Shown one piece after another: positions 36,301 to 49,900 of a DNA stretch of 64,000 nt. Within the stretch, counting starts at the first letter, position 1, and the number at the start of each line of letters is the position of its first letter. Made by a program: the position numbers and the translations under genes. The stretch comes from Rhyacophila brunnea. Its lineage: Eukaryota > Arthropoda > Insecta > Trichoptera > Rhyacophilidae. The stretch covers positions 1,240,001 to 1,304,000 of the forward strand of contig JAGYXB010001996.1 in the NCBI GenBank assembly GCA_022495005.1, given 5' to 3'. The notes beneath the pieces are model-generated. The model had not been told where the DNA came from. It saw only the letters and a list, made by a program, of their open reading frames with translations, and searched no databases.

Positions 36301-37830
36301 CACCCAGATATGATAATTTTGCTGTCCAAATTGACTACAAAATATGGTCCATGTGGGATAGGTCCAACAGAGTATGTTCAGAGAGAATAGTATAGTAACT
36401 ACAGTGCACCGAGATGCTACTATTTTATACTACAATATGTGGTCAAATGGGTTGGGTCTATTAAACATGTCGCATATTTCAATTAGATATATAATATATC
36501 ACAAGAAGAAACAAATACCTATTACCATTTGCTTTGCACTTAAAAATTAATAATTGAGTGCTTTTAATTGTTGTAATATACACGTTGATTTGTATGCATA
36601 TCCAAGGGGTGAGTGCTACACATTCACCGCTTAAACATAAAGTTCCTTCTCTTTGACAATCCACACAAATCAACGTATCGTCAGAATTAGAACCCACCGT
36701 ACGCCTACGTCACTAATATAAATGTCATTTCAACAAAATTATGATGGAATATTCGCCTCCGTTTCACGCGACATGCTGAAAATGCCATTTGTAGGCCTTG
36801 TGCTATCACAGCTTCGAATCGTTCCTTAAAATAAACTTACACGACCCACAGATACGTATGCTTATTGCCCGAGTACAAAAAAAAACGTAATTCATTCAGA
36901 AACGTCACAACGCCAACAATAAATAAACCATTAAGAATCGCCGACTGCCCACCGTTGTTGTATATAAAAACTATATTGCCATCGCCATAACAGCGGCCGA
37001 TAACAATAAATCAATTCTTATTGCACATTGTTTTATCAGTATGAAATGGCATTAAATGCTTTCGATATAAAAATTATTGTATAAAAAACATTTACCAGAA
37101 TCGTGTCCGATTAGAAACACCAACATAACATTGGTCTTATTCTAATGGAGGTTAAAGATTTTTATAATATTATTTCTTTTAACATTAAATTACTACGAAT
37201 TTAGGAAAAAAAATATACCTATGTGTATTAATTAATTTGGGGTGCAACATATTTTCCTCCATACCATGCATAGTAGACCTAACATAAAAATATTTCCATA
37301 AGTTTGCTAAATGGATCTCCGAGTTTCATCGCCTTGGTGGTAAATTGACCTATTCCATTATCATTGGCTTAGCGTAACAAGGTGTTAACCAACAAAATAA
37401 TATTATAATAATGATTTATTTTTCATTCATAGACTGTCATGGAGAATAATGAAAAAAATCACTTTCGAGACCAATGGTCAAATGCTGCGATTGAGTTAGC
37501 CTAACTAAGACGCTTTTATGTTATATACACGTCACTTGATTTTGCCACTAAGTTGCTGACTTTCACTTACGCACTTAAGTATGACTATACATTTGGTCCT
37601 GAGAATTCAGATTTAACCAAAATCATGCACCAATTCGATCAGTTTAAAAAAATACTAAATGATATAGTAGTGAAAAAATTGAATGATGTTTTGATGCGCC
37701 TTTGTTAAAAATATTATTATTCAAGGCAAATAGTTATTGTGTAGAAACATGTGTTTAATAAGACACAAAATTATTAAACCCACGCAAATATCTCATCTAT
37801 GGTCATATAGTCCATATAGAATATGAGAAA
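33380..37830. other. Intergenic, no gene recognised
   Basis: AT-rich sequence with short chance frames on both strands. Around 36640-37020 it becomes less AT-rich and includes a TATATAAAA string (36960-36968), but no linked coding exon is visible. It could include 3' UTR of the convergent large gene. Confidence 0.4.
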
Positions 37831-37834
37831 AAAT

Positions 37835-38010
37835 TGTGATATTGGGACCGGTCAAAGGTCGGAGGAAGAGCTCTCGCTCCAGATGGACAGACCAAATCAA
37901 GAGTGTCACAAAAGCATTGCTGTGCCGCTGAATGCCGGGAGGGACGGAGTAAATCCATTGAAAAGACTGTCAGATGGTCAAATCATCTGGGTCACGATCC
38001 TTAATACATG
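37835..38010 (+). mobile_element. LINE 3' end (…GHDP-stop type)
   Basis: It reads GRRKSSRSRWTDQIKSVTKA, then with frame breaks SIEKTVRWSNHLGHDP-stop. This is the familiar RWTDQIK...W...GHDP C terminus of insect RTE/Jockey-like LINEs. Confidence 0.7.
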
Positions 38011-38201
38011 TAGAATAGGTCAGTGCAAGTTTTCATTTTGTTTATTTACACTAATAGCTAAAAACTGTCAATAGATAGAACTTTCTATTTAAATTTATAT
38101 TGTTGCATTGTTTTCTGTTCCATTATGTAATACAAAACACGATTCAATTGAAGACATTATTGCAATAACTGCATACAACACTTGTATACATATTGTGTAG
38201 A

Positions 38202-38812
38202 TGTGTAAAACCCCGTTAATTCTAAATCGATGGGATAGAAAATCGAATAAAAATTCGAATTACAAAATACAAACTGTATGGCAAAAAAACAGTAAAACTT
38301 AAAAAAAATTTGTTCCAATTTTGTAAAATTCTTTGAAATCGCTATAAATAGATTTTAGGACGATTTGGCGCCGGGCAACTGGACGCCACGGAATTTGAAA
38401 ATAAATAGACGTTAGGTACTTAGGTACTTTAAAAAAAATATTCAGTATTATTATTTATATTTCAATGATTATATTATGATTTAATAGTTGGTGAGAATGT
38501 AAATATGCAGACGTAAACAATGATTTAATCGTGCATATGTTTAAGTTCCAACGAAAAAAGTGTTTTTTATTTTATATAAAGCCTTAGGCACAGTAATTCT
38601 CAATCCACGATACAGAATACGTTATGTTAAGAGTAAAATGAATTCAAACTACTAGGTAGTAGATAGAAAATGATTAAAATATCTCGTCTACACGTGTCTA
38701 CGACAGTGCGGCGTCCAATTGTCCGGAGGCCAGTCGTCCCATTCCCATTTTATGTTATGAATTTTATTGAAAATTTGGAATTATCCGTGTTCGTATTAAC
38801 GAGGTTTTACTG
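38202..38812. mobile_element. Pogo-like element carrying a nested inverted-repeat element
   Basis: TGTAAAACCCCGTTAATTC at the left opposes ATTAACGAGGTTTTACTG-TA at the right, matching the CAGTAAAACNNCGTTAAT termini at 52972. The middle is occupied by the element at 38358-38739. Confidence 0.6.
38358..38739. mobile_element. Inverted-repeat element with GC-rich ends
   Basis: GGACGATTTGGCGCCGGGCA...ACTGGACGCC opposes GGCGTCCAATTGTCCGGAGG...CAGTCGTCC over about 32 bp with several mismatches. The interior is AT-rich. Confidence 0.6.
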
Positions 38813-39590
38813 TATTTGTATGAAGGCTCTTCCGTAATCCATAGGCCATGCATAATATTGTGCATATGTAGGAGACTTAGTAACTCGCGTACCTGGTTAA
38901 GTCTACTATGCATCGTATAATATATATAATAATTTTTATTTCCCCACCGTTTAAAAACAACCACAAATCTATCCGCCTATTCATATACACAATCATTTTC
39001 CACAATAGGTCCTTGTTTAATATAAACATTGATTAAGTTACAAAATACTGTCTACCTACGAGGATAAAAAGTCCATAAAACATTTAAAAACAATATCAGT
39101 TCACAGTAAAAGTATGTAGATCACCGATCATCGGATATTTGTGAATTAATGAATATAATATTAATAAATTTAATTGACAAATATTCTCGATCACAACTAA
39201 CCTATAAACAATGGGAGACGTAAAAATTATATCAGGGTATTTTTTTTTTTTTTTGACAACTTGTACCAAACGATTTCAGTCTTGTGTAGGGCGCTATGCG
39301 GCCGGGAGAGCATATACTGCAACATCAAGTTCCGCCGAAGAAAGATTAAGCATGAGTCATCACTGGATTATAAGATTGTATTGAAATACTATGAATGCAG
39401 TTTTAAGACGAATGCAGGCGATAAAAGTGTGAAGTTTTCTACAAATATATTGGCAATCCGAAATGAATGACTTCTTCATATTATTATCAAGAAATATTTT
39501 CATTGATTCGGCTTTATCAATGATGAGACTCATACAAAAGCTCTCGCCGGTGTAACTAAGTTAGCAATATTGCAAACGGATATAGTGGCA

Positions 39591-40957
39591 CTAATTCACT
39601 TGTTTTTCAATGATAGAACTCTTAATGGGATCAGGGGCCGCGTTATTCGAGTCGATCTTCCTCTCGAGCGTGGCGTAGGCGCTGCTGCCGATCCCCGAAT
39701 CCTCGTCTCCGCTGTCCAGAAGAGTTCCTTCGCCTTTCACAGGCTCCAGCGAGACTTTCCTGGCGTTTTCTTCCATGCTCAATGGCACGACGGCTTTTTG
39801 CAATGTCGCCCCTTCAATATGAGTATTTTCATTATTACATTTCAGATCAACCGTAACTTTATCTGTAAGTATTTTCTCCGTCGAAATCGGTTCACTCGGC
39901 ACAATTACGGTGTCTTTCGATTCCTTTTCATTATTTATTGATACATCTGTTATAATGCTGATGGATTCTTTTACGGCAGCATTGATTTGATCTTTTCCAT
40001 CGGCAATGACGGGTTCAATTGCAGAAACGGTATCTTTTATTACATCACTAGAAGTTAAATCATTTGATGGCGGTAAAACATTCACTGCTTTGTTAATTAT
40101 AGGATTGATTAGATTCGGAAAAGGTTCCGGCACCGAAGTCACCGTGAACTTCCGCTGGTCTGCAAAGGTTTCTGTGAGTGACTTATGCAATTCGTGCAGA
40201 TGCGGCGTCTCAACGTTTTTGAAATCAAATATTTTAATATCTTTATTTGCATTTTTACCGGACGTAAGAATGTTGGGAGAGTTTCTGGCGAGAGGACTGG
40301 GAGGCAGATCCAGCTTGAGCTTGTCTCTAGTGTGACGGAGTCCTCCCAGGGTAGCAGAGGGTGGCGGCAGAGGGGAGGTGGATCCGGAACTGTGGCTGCT
40401 CTGACCCGAAGCCGAAGGAGACGGCGTACTTGGAGTCAGAGAGCCGCTCGGTGACCCTCGTTCGGGAAGAATCAATGTACCGCAAAACTGTCTGACAGGT
40501 AATGAAGTACACTTATTAGCCGAAGAAATAGTTATTTCTTGCTCGGTTGGTAAAATAGGCTGTTTAACATCTTGGACGTCTACACTTCCTCCGTTTGGAT
40601 TATATACGACAGTCGTTGATGAAGTTGGCTCCTCTCCCAAGAATTGGTGCTTAAATTCGTAATCTAACAGCGATGCGGGAGTTACGTCTTCGGTGCCGGA
40701 ATCTGGCGTGATAAAATCTGAAGGTCGGTGGAGTTGCGTCTGGGTGTGGTCGACAGCCAGTGTGGGTCCGTTAAGACCCAACGCATTTTGCAGCGCTTCG
40801 AAATTATCCATATTGTCATCCGCACTTTGGTGCGGGTTGTCCAGGAGGGAGAGATGTTGTCCAGGGAAGAATTGACTGGACGTGCTTAGGAGGCTGAAGT
40901 TCTCGAAGGGGCGTGTTGATGACGAAATAAAGAAGTCATCGTCCGACACTGGATTGT
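39591..40957 (-). CDS. Terminal exon of the LMTK-like gene
   Basis: The acceptor ATTTCAG|AC enters in phase 1 (DNPVSDDDFFISSSTRPFEN). About 455 codons run to a TAA at 39591-39593, ending ERKIDSNNAAPDPIKSSIIEKQVN-stop with an SGDEDSGIGSSAYATLE block just before. A Ser/Pro-rich stretch (GSPSGSLTPSTPSPSASGQS) and LKLDLPPSPLARNSP are likely phosphorylation targets. I found no certain poly(A) signal downstream. Confidence 0.78.
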
Positions 40958-43900
40958 CTGAAATAATTTCAAATTTATTAAAATGTTTATGACACATTAT
41001 CTAAGTACATACATTATCAAAGATGGCAATTAAATTAACACATAAAATAGTAACAAAAACAAAATAAGAAGAAAAGATAAGTAAAAATAATTATTAGATA
41101 GGTATTCGAATTTTTTCATTAATATTCCCAAATTAGGCTTAATATTGATTACAATAAGTAAAATAGAATAGGGAATTTGTTGACTAAGGACTTGATGCAT
41201 AGAATGTTGACTTTATTCAAAACTAACTAACATGACTAACATCAAAATGTTGCCATTTTTTAAATTGCGATTTTCTATAAATTAAAGTATGCAAAATGCA
41301 CACTATAAATTGAATAACCATAAATGATAGTTAATAATATAAACTTCAAATGATTTAATCGTTACTTTATCAGTGTTACCAGCGGATAAGGTATTCCTCG
41401 CATTATTTTTATTTATTATTGAAATGACAACACTCTATCCGTGTTAATTAATATTATTCAAAAATTCTCCATCAATCAATCAATTAAATGGTTGCATATT
41501 ATTCATTCCATTTCGGTTGGTGTTTTCATAGACAATTGGTACTCAACACAATTATGTTTGTCTGAAACTTAAAAATTATTTCTGTTCACAAAACGTAGCT
41601 ATTTGAAATCGACTTTGCCATTTTGGTTTCAATATTTTGCCATTAGTTTAGTTACCTATTTTCCAAAAATCGGATGATTAATGCATAAGTTGACTTATTT
41701 AAATAAGTTCCACGAAGCAAAAGACTTACAAACCGGTATGATTGGTGGAAAGCTGGATGGTAATTAAGAATGAGAAGGTATAGGTGAAATTGTGTGTTAA
41801 ATAAATAAATCTGACACTCTGATGAATTAGTTTAAATTTCCTGGCAGGAAAGACTTCAAAATAATGGAGATCGACCCTAAATACTAATGGTAATTATTTT
41901 TTTCCTGACGGCAAGTTGGAAAACGGGATAACGAAATGTTAAAAAAATAATAAACGTAAAATAAAATACCTATTGTATAGATGAAGTTGCGATCATCGTG
42001 ATGGGAACCGAGGTGATTGTCGAAATTCAAGTCTTGCAATCCAAAAGTTTGCCAGTCTGCGAGTTAAAAACAAAATAATAAATAATAAAAGGAAAAAAAA
42101 ACAATTATAAATAAAAAACAATCAATCTATAATCCATTCAAGTTGATATTTTTACCTGAATAGGGAGAATAGTCAGGTAATTGCGGCGAATCGGCTTCGT
42201 TGTCAGAAATTTCTCGGGGATACTCGTACACGCAGTGATACTTCTGCTTTTTGAAGACCACTCTCTTCCTGCCCTCCTGTTAAAACAAATATATAATTGA
42301 AAAATGATTGAACACTTCCGTATCGACATTCCACCGAGGTTTCGCCTGTCGGCATCTTCAGGCTTCCTATATGACAATGGTATATATACAACTGACAAAA
42401 ACAAAGACACATGAATATATTATACTACTGAAATGGTTATCATTAATTCTATAAATATAGTAAATTTGATTCATTGTGCACAACCCTTACAACAATAATA
42501 ATATGTTCTTTTACAAAACTGGATCATTTGAAATCATACCTTCTTAATTCCGTGTGCGAAAGGAGAAGGGAGATAAGTCAATCAACAAAGATGCCATTGT
42601 CGATAAAGCCATGTATTCACTAGGTGACAAATGGAGCAACATGTCGCGGGACATGACGCTCAACATCTACATCGATGTCTCGGGAACAACATCGCAGAAC
42701 ATTTTACTTGTACACACCAGCACCATTAGTTGTCGCAGAAATGTCACCCGAGAAGATTGTGTTGGTCAGTCCTGCGTACATATTTATTCTAACAAGTATT
42801 TTATTGAAACGTCAGAAACAAAGAAAAGGTGGTGAGTGCGCGGAACTACTTACTTCAAAGAGAAAGAAAAGTGGATATTCGAGTACATGTTGCGCACTCG
42901 TCTACACTCGCCAACATCTGATGCGGGAGACGTTCGCCCCGTGCGCTTACTTGAGAAGACAGCATGTAACATGTCCCGAGTCACGTAGAAATGCCACACT
43001 ATGTTGTGTGCAATGTTGGACAACACGTACACTCTATGTTGTGCGTCGTGTTGAAGGACATTTTGTCCCCTAGTGAATACGAGGCTTAAACGTTACCGTA
43101 AGTGTCTCGTAACCAAATGTAAATTCTATTATAACAAGTAACAAAAAATCTACAAGTTCGATGAAAATTGAAAGTGTTAGTTTCAACACCGACAACCTCC
43201 ATATTCCGCCATTTTGAGATAATTGCAAAAAACCGTCAAACAAAATTAGGACAAGTGTTAGTAAACAATTAGAAAAAGTGAATAGCTTAATATAATGTCC
43301 TTAACGTCATAATTAATAAAAAATCATATTGAAAGTTAGTAGTAGAATATAAAAAATGGCGGCTGATGAATATGAACAACTTTGCAAAAGTATTTACAGT
43401 TGTTTTTATTTAATAAAACGCAATTTTTTTTGTAGTACTTATTCCACTTTTAATCAAGAGATTAGGACCGGTTTCGTCTGCCTCAGAGGGACATTTTCAA
43501 CTCACAACTTCACACTCAACAGTTGAAAATGTCCCTCTGAGGCGGACGAAATCTGTCCTAATCTCTTGATTAAAAGTGGAATAAGCACTAAAAAAAAAAT
43601 GTGTTTTATTAAATAAAAACAACAATACAATGCAGTTCCACCATGAATTGACAGTTAACAAAATAAAAGAAAATAAAAGTATTTACAGAATCGCAATCAA
43701 GAAAAATATTTAAAAAAAAATGTAGGTTGCCGACTTTGAAACCAATCGCTTTAATTATTGGTGTCATTTTTGCGTTATAAATTTGTTTTTGCCACTTTTT
43801 TCCTACAATATAAAAAACACACTAACTGAAGGAATGAAATATGAATATGTAGTTGAATGAGTTTTTTAAGAAGTAGATATACTTGTACATGCGTAATTAT

Positions 43901-46900
43901 TAAAAACTACAGCTGACACATAAAATTTTGACTTACAAAGAACATAGACCCACATTTTGAAATCATGTTATCTAAAAGAAACTCACTTTTATAGTAATCC
44001 AGTGTCCACTACAAATGACTACAGTATAACAACATCCAATAATAATTATTAATAGAATAATATGAACTAAATTTAAAGAAGGTATCTAAATTCACAATGC
44101 GTGCATTTGGGATTATTTTGGCTTAAATGGACTTTGGATAATATACAAAATCCTATACAAATTAAGGTTACAGTAATTTGATGTGTGTGTAAATCGCATG
44201 CATGCAACGTAATCTAAAATTGGGAGATAAGATGTTTGTCACTATATCCGCTCTTTATGGACCTAGCGTATGAATGAATCGTTGCAATGTGAAGATATCT
44301 AAACACTCTCACGAGGGTTGCTCAAGTGATTAAATGAGAATGAGGTAAAACTTTTTTTACGTTAAATGCTTGGTAGCCAGTGTGAATTTTGTGAGGAGTT
44401 TACTAGACATACCTCAACGTACACAAAAACCAGATGCTCCCACACATGTTAGTAATGTAATGTTTGCCTATTATTATCTCGGAAAGTAAATTGATGGCAT
44501 TTTTTTTTACATTTCATGCGATTTGAACCTGCGGACTGTGGCTTTTTGGCAGACACGACAGCATGTGTATGTATACTTTTACTCCCGAAGCTGTTATAGC
44601 CACAAATTAAATAATATTCTTTCCATTTTCCTGCAGGATATAATTTAAATAGCGTACATCAAAATGAAAGCGTAGTAGCGTACAGGTAACCCTCATTCAT
44701 TGCGATTGATTTTTAAAAATATTTTTTTTGTCCCGCCTTTATTTTGACATGTGCCACATACCAGGAATCATCATAATGAATGGAATCACGCGCGTACGAA
44801 AAGATCATTTAACATTCATTAATTATATGACACCAATAAGAGCAGACAGGCCAAAGGAGTATAAACTATGTAGATTGTTTTTTGGAACACTTAACCCTGG
44901 ACATTCCTTAAACGTTGTAGATAATCTACTTATACAATATTGAAGCCTTATTATCCTTTATATTTATTTTAAACATTTATGACTGCATTAAGTATTTATA
45001 TCACATAAAATAGAATTCTTTTAAACCTCTCGATCTAATGTTTTAGAATATAGTCATATTTCAGAACATCCATGTGCAGTGGTGTTAAGATTTTTTAGGT
45101 TTATTAATTTTTAAACGCATTTATAAAACCATTAGTAAAATTCATTACTATTTAAATAACGTGGGGCATGTGGGGCCGTTAAGTATATTAGTTTTAGATG
45201 TATAACATTTTTGTTAAATTTATTAATAGTGTTTTCATATTTTAAATTGTTTTGTTTTACAAATCCCCCATTGATGGTGAAATTTCAATTATTGCGACAG
45301 TGTTCAAAATACATCACCGCGATCGCCTTACCGTGGGCTACCTATACATCGCATTTTCGGCAATAATTAACAATGAATTTCTAAAAGCGCTTTTTTTGCA
45401 TGCATCTAAAAAACCATCCATAGGTTGATTATCACAATTTTATCTTGACCATCGTTACTGCGATGGTTTGATTGGCAGCACTTGTGATACAGTAATACGT
45501 AGTAACTTCGTTATTTCAGCGATACAAGACAATATAGAGCAGTTTAGATATTATTTAAAATGTAGTGCGTCGAACTCACGCTACTCGAGGAATCCTCTTC
45601 CTATGGAATGGCAGCACATTGAGATAAAATGGAAAAATGTAATCAAAATTTCACAAAATACACACATACTTCCATGGTTCAGCCGATAAGAGTTTTGATA
45701 TGACCCAACGCCACCGATAAAATAAAAAAAAATGTTAACTTTCTATTTTTACTCTCATGAAACAATAACTTCTATTGTGGGACTATCTCCTCAACACATT
45801 GAATCCGAATGTGTATTTTGATATAATAAAGCAACATTATGAATGCCCAACTTTTCAAGTCTTATGTGTTACACAGTTAGTAAACGAATGAGAACCTTGC
45901 TCCAAGAATGTGTCGTAAAATACAGATAACCTTCGTTAATCGCGTCCTTGGTGAGTGCGAATTCATTACTTCGAAATCAATTGTTAATAATATTCTTTTT
46001 GTCTCGCATTTATTTTGACATGTGCCACATCTCAGAAATCATTGTAATGAGTGATATCACCTACGTACAGTGATTAACAAATGTTAAATAATAAATGCAG
46101 ACAGACCAGGCACGGTAAACTATATAGATTCTTTTTTGCAACGCGGATTAAAATGAATGTTATTTTACTCTTTTATGCATGACGTTTATTTTGTTTGGTT
46201 TATTAATAAAGTGTATTCATATTTTAAATTGTTTTGTTAATCAAACCTCTCGTTGATCGCAGAAATTTCACTTATCGCGACCGTGTCCAAAACGTATTTT
46301 GCCTGTGATTCAAGTATTTATTATATAGTTATTAAGTATTTTGAAAACCATGTGACATTGGACTCCCAAATTTTCAGCATTAAGAGAACGTGAATACATA
46401 TTTAAATCTGCATACTTGACTAAAAAATGATAAAAATGTGACTTCCGCACTTTGAGCTCTAAGGTACAGACATTGTTACACCATTTATAATACAACGCAA
46501 AAACTAAATACATTAAGAATCGTATGTAGTGATTCGTACTCACAAACCATGGAACAAGTAGAGAATAACTGACTCATATTATGGTATACATGGACATACA
46601 TTAACGCATTCGCTGCTGACTATATAATTAGATTTTAATTGCCCCCTTTAAAATGCACGTTAATTACATCGATCGGCCGCCTGGTCATTACGCGCCGTGT
46701 GCGTCTTCCGCGTCCAAAGTATTAATAATGCCTATTGGGTGGACAATAACTGTCTTCAATCAAGTCACTTTGGATATTGACATATTCCACTTGTGTGAGA
46801 TTTATTTTAGGTGGACATGGTTTTATCAATTCTTAAATATTCAGTGTAGTACTAAGTGTACTTATTTCTATGATATTTTCCATGTCATGTCTAATTTGAA

Positions 46901-49900
46901 TATGAACAAAATATGGAGTGATGAGTCATATCAAATCTTTCATTGATTGGCAAACATTCGTACACAACGCTACGGTAATAATTTAAATACAAAACTTGGG
47001 CGGGGTATAAAATAATGCAAAAATGAGAATAAAATAATATGTACTTCTCTCTCATACATCACGACGTATGAAAAAGAAGAACCAAAGAGACACCATTATT
47101 ATAATATCTTCTTGCACTTAAAAACAAATAGTAAATTTTGAATATTTCAGTAGTAAGTACCAAATCTCTAGCTGGAAAGGCTGTAAATAATAACATAGTC
47201 GCTGTGAAGTATTCAACTATGTTTTCCCTTTCAAAACACCTGTAATGTGATTGGGTCAGGTAAATAAGAAAAGGTGTTTATTTTTACTCGGCTTATTCTC
47301 AGAAAATACTTACAAAACGTAAGTAATTATCTATACAAACGCAAGTAACAACTAAGACACGCGTTTTTTGTTATTTACCAGGCCCGTTACAATCTAAATT
47401 ACTAACACTGAGATTTTGGTAAATGGTAAACTATAAGCCAATGCAATTTCCGATTAGTTTACTTAAAAATATCAGCAGAGAACAAAACCTTTCCGTCTAG
47501 TCATGCCAATGTTTTGAAAAAAAATGAGTAAAAAATTTTGTTTTCTAGAATGAAACCGAAGTAGCATCATCGCACCGCACCTTTAATAAAATGGAAGATG
47601 ATGTATTTGTAACAAGATTTATATAGTTTTTACACATGGGGGATTGGGAGCAATGATGAAGGGTGGAAGTAGGCTGTGGAGATACGACATAAATAGTGCA
47701 TGCTAACTTTGTCGATCATACTTATTTGTTTTCATTAAACTAAAAATACAAATTGCAGATGGTACAATGATAACATATAAGTATGTCTGAGAAAGTTTAG
47801 TTTGCACTATTTATGTTGGAACTCAAGCATACCTCCAGCGTTCGCCACAGACAGACAGCGTTCTTGGAAATTTGCTTATTCTACTATTTTTATGATCAAA
47901 ATAAGAAATTGATTGAGGAATGAGAGACGGGTAATATATTATTATTAAAAATCAGCACAACTTCCACTTCATTAAAAAAAAATGATGAAAGACTTAAGAC
48001 AGTTTCATTCTAGATATAATGTAGGAAATATGATGTTCATGCATGAAAATGACGGTGAATTTTAAGAGATAATTATTTTATGACGTATGTATTTAAATTA
48101 TATCTATTATATTTAGGCAAATTACAAATAAAATCAAAAGAAATAAAGTTTCGAGATTTTGCTCTCGATTGTCAGATTCGGTATTTTGTGCCTTTTAGTG
48201 ATTGTGGCTAGCTTTCTGAATCCATTGGCATATTTAATTCAAAACTGCCATTTCTGCTGATGGTCACTTTCGCCTGAACTGTGATGATGTAATCAAGCGT
48301 TAATAAGTCGCCGTCGGCATATTTTTTACGTCATTAAAAGATTGAACCCCACTTACGCTCTGGCTGGTGTCTGCACTCTTGAGAGCGCTCTTGGAAGGCA
48401 TGGCGAGGTAGTCCCAGCTGGACGGCACGAATTCCACTTCCTCGTCGTCCCCGGAGCCGCCGCCTGACTCCGCAGACGGTGATGCCATCTCCTCGGGTAT
48501 CGTATCGAAATCCAGACTGTTCGATTGACGAACCTGCTTCTGCTGATTTGTGTACAAAATCGAGATTAGGTTTCAGCCAGTCACATCTATATATGTTAAA
48601 GAAACTCTTTTTTTCTGTACAGAGGTAGATATTCAATAATACTATCATATTCAATAACAATCTCATCTTTGAGCAAAATTGGATTTAGGATTCTGTCTTT
48701 GATACCAGATAACTCTAGTTAGCTCCTATCTTAATAGAGAAGACGTTCCTTCAGCACGTCTAACCAGAAGCATAATAGTCTACAAATTGATTCGAAACCG
48801 CCCATGAAATTTTACAAACTAAGATACATAGTAAAGTCTTTGGTGAAGTAATACAGTGAACATAATGACAATATTATTATGGATTATCATTGAAGAGAGA
48901 GGGTCACATTTTATATTATAGATAAGACTGATGACAGATATCATAATAACATATGGATAAATAAAAATAATACATATTATCTTTTTACATAAAAAAAGAA
49001 AACATGACAGTTATATACAAAACTCACCACTGCACCCAAGCACCACAAAAGCGGGAATAAATATTCCATAATAAAACTGATTGTATAATATAATTTATTT
49101 ATAATTGTAGGAAAATAATATAAATGACAAAATAAACTAAGGGTTTGAATCATTTCAATACAGAATTATGAAAATTTAATACTATGTCTGAGGGTACTAT
49201 GTACCAAAATGGAAAATGAATTTATATTCTAGTCAACAACGGTTGTGTACTTTAGAAAAAAGATCCATTTCACAGTGAAATTTGTTTCATTCTAAGAGAT
49301 CACCTACAGTACATTAATCGCGATGTCATCATCAGGGGAGCTATTTTCTTAAACACTTGCCTTTAATTAACTTAGAAAGTAGGTTAACTTAAAAATACAG
49401 TACATTGTATTTTTATGCTAGTGGTCACACCATTCGCCATACTGTGCCATCGTCCCACCACACTGATATTCTTCAGGGTTATTGCTATTTTCGTTATTAT
49501 TTAATTTTTAGGCTTTATCACTACATAGCAATGCTAAATGGCAAAAAACAAGTCACTAAAACTGATCTTACGGAACAGTACAAAACTGCTCAACTTACAA
49601 TATTATGTTAGTCGACAATGATACAATGCGAAAATAGACAACCCTCATCAATGGACTGTGATGTATACAGTGAAACCCCGGTTTTACATTTTTCAAGGGA
49701 CTGACTAAAAAATGTAAATAAAGGAAAAAATTTTTTTTTTTAAAATCACAAATTGGTTTGGAGCATATTACGTACACATGTTCTTTTACCTTTTCGAAAA
49801 TGTTCCTTTTCTTTTGAACTGATATGTATTCTTTATCTTTGCTGAAACATTATTTAAACGTAACCTTGGTCTTGGAAACTCCAGTCATAACATCTATAAA

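Noticed and set aside
36171..36395. 74-codon frame on the plus strand
   Set aside because: No family motif, neighbouring exons or signals.
36955..37000. TATATAAAA as a promoter
   Set aside because: No downstream coding exon, so a TATA-like string alone in AT-rich DNA is not enough.
42554..43073. Overlapping frames of 93 and 132 codons
   Set aside because: They lie in an intron of the large gene, on the opposite strand, with no domain I recognise and a matching minus-strand frame.
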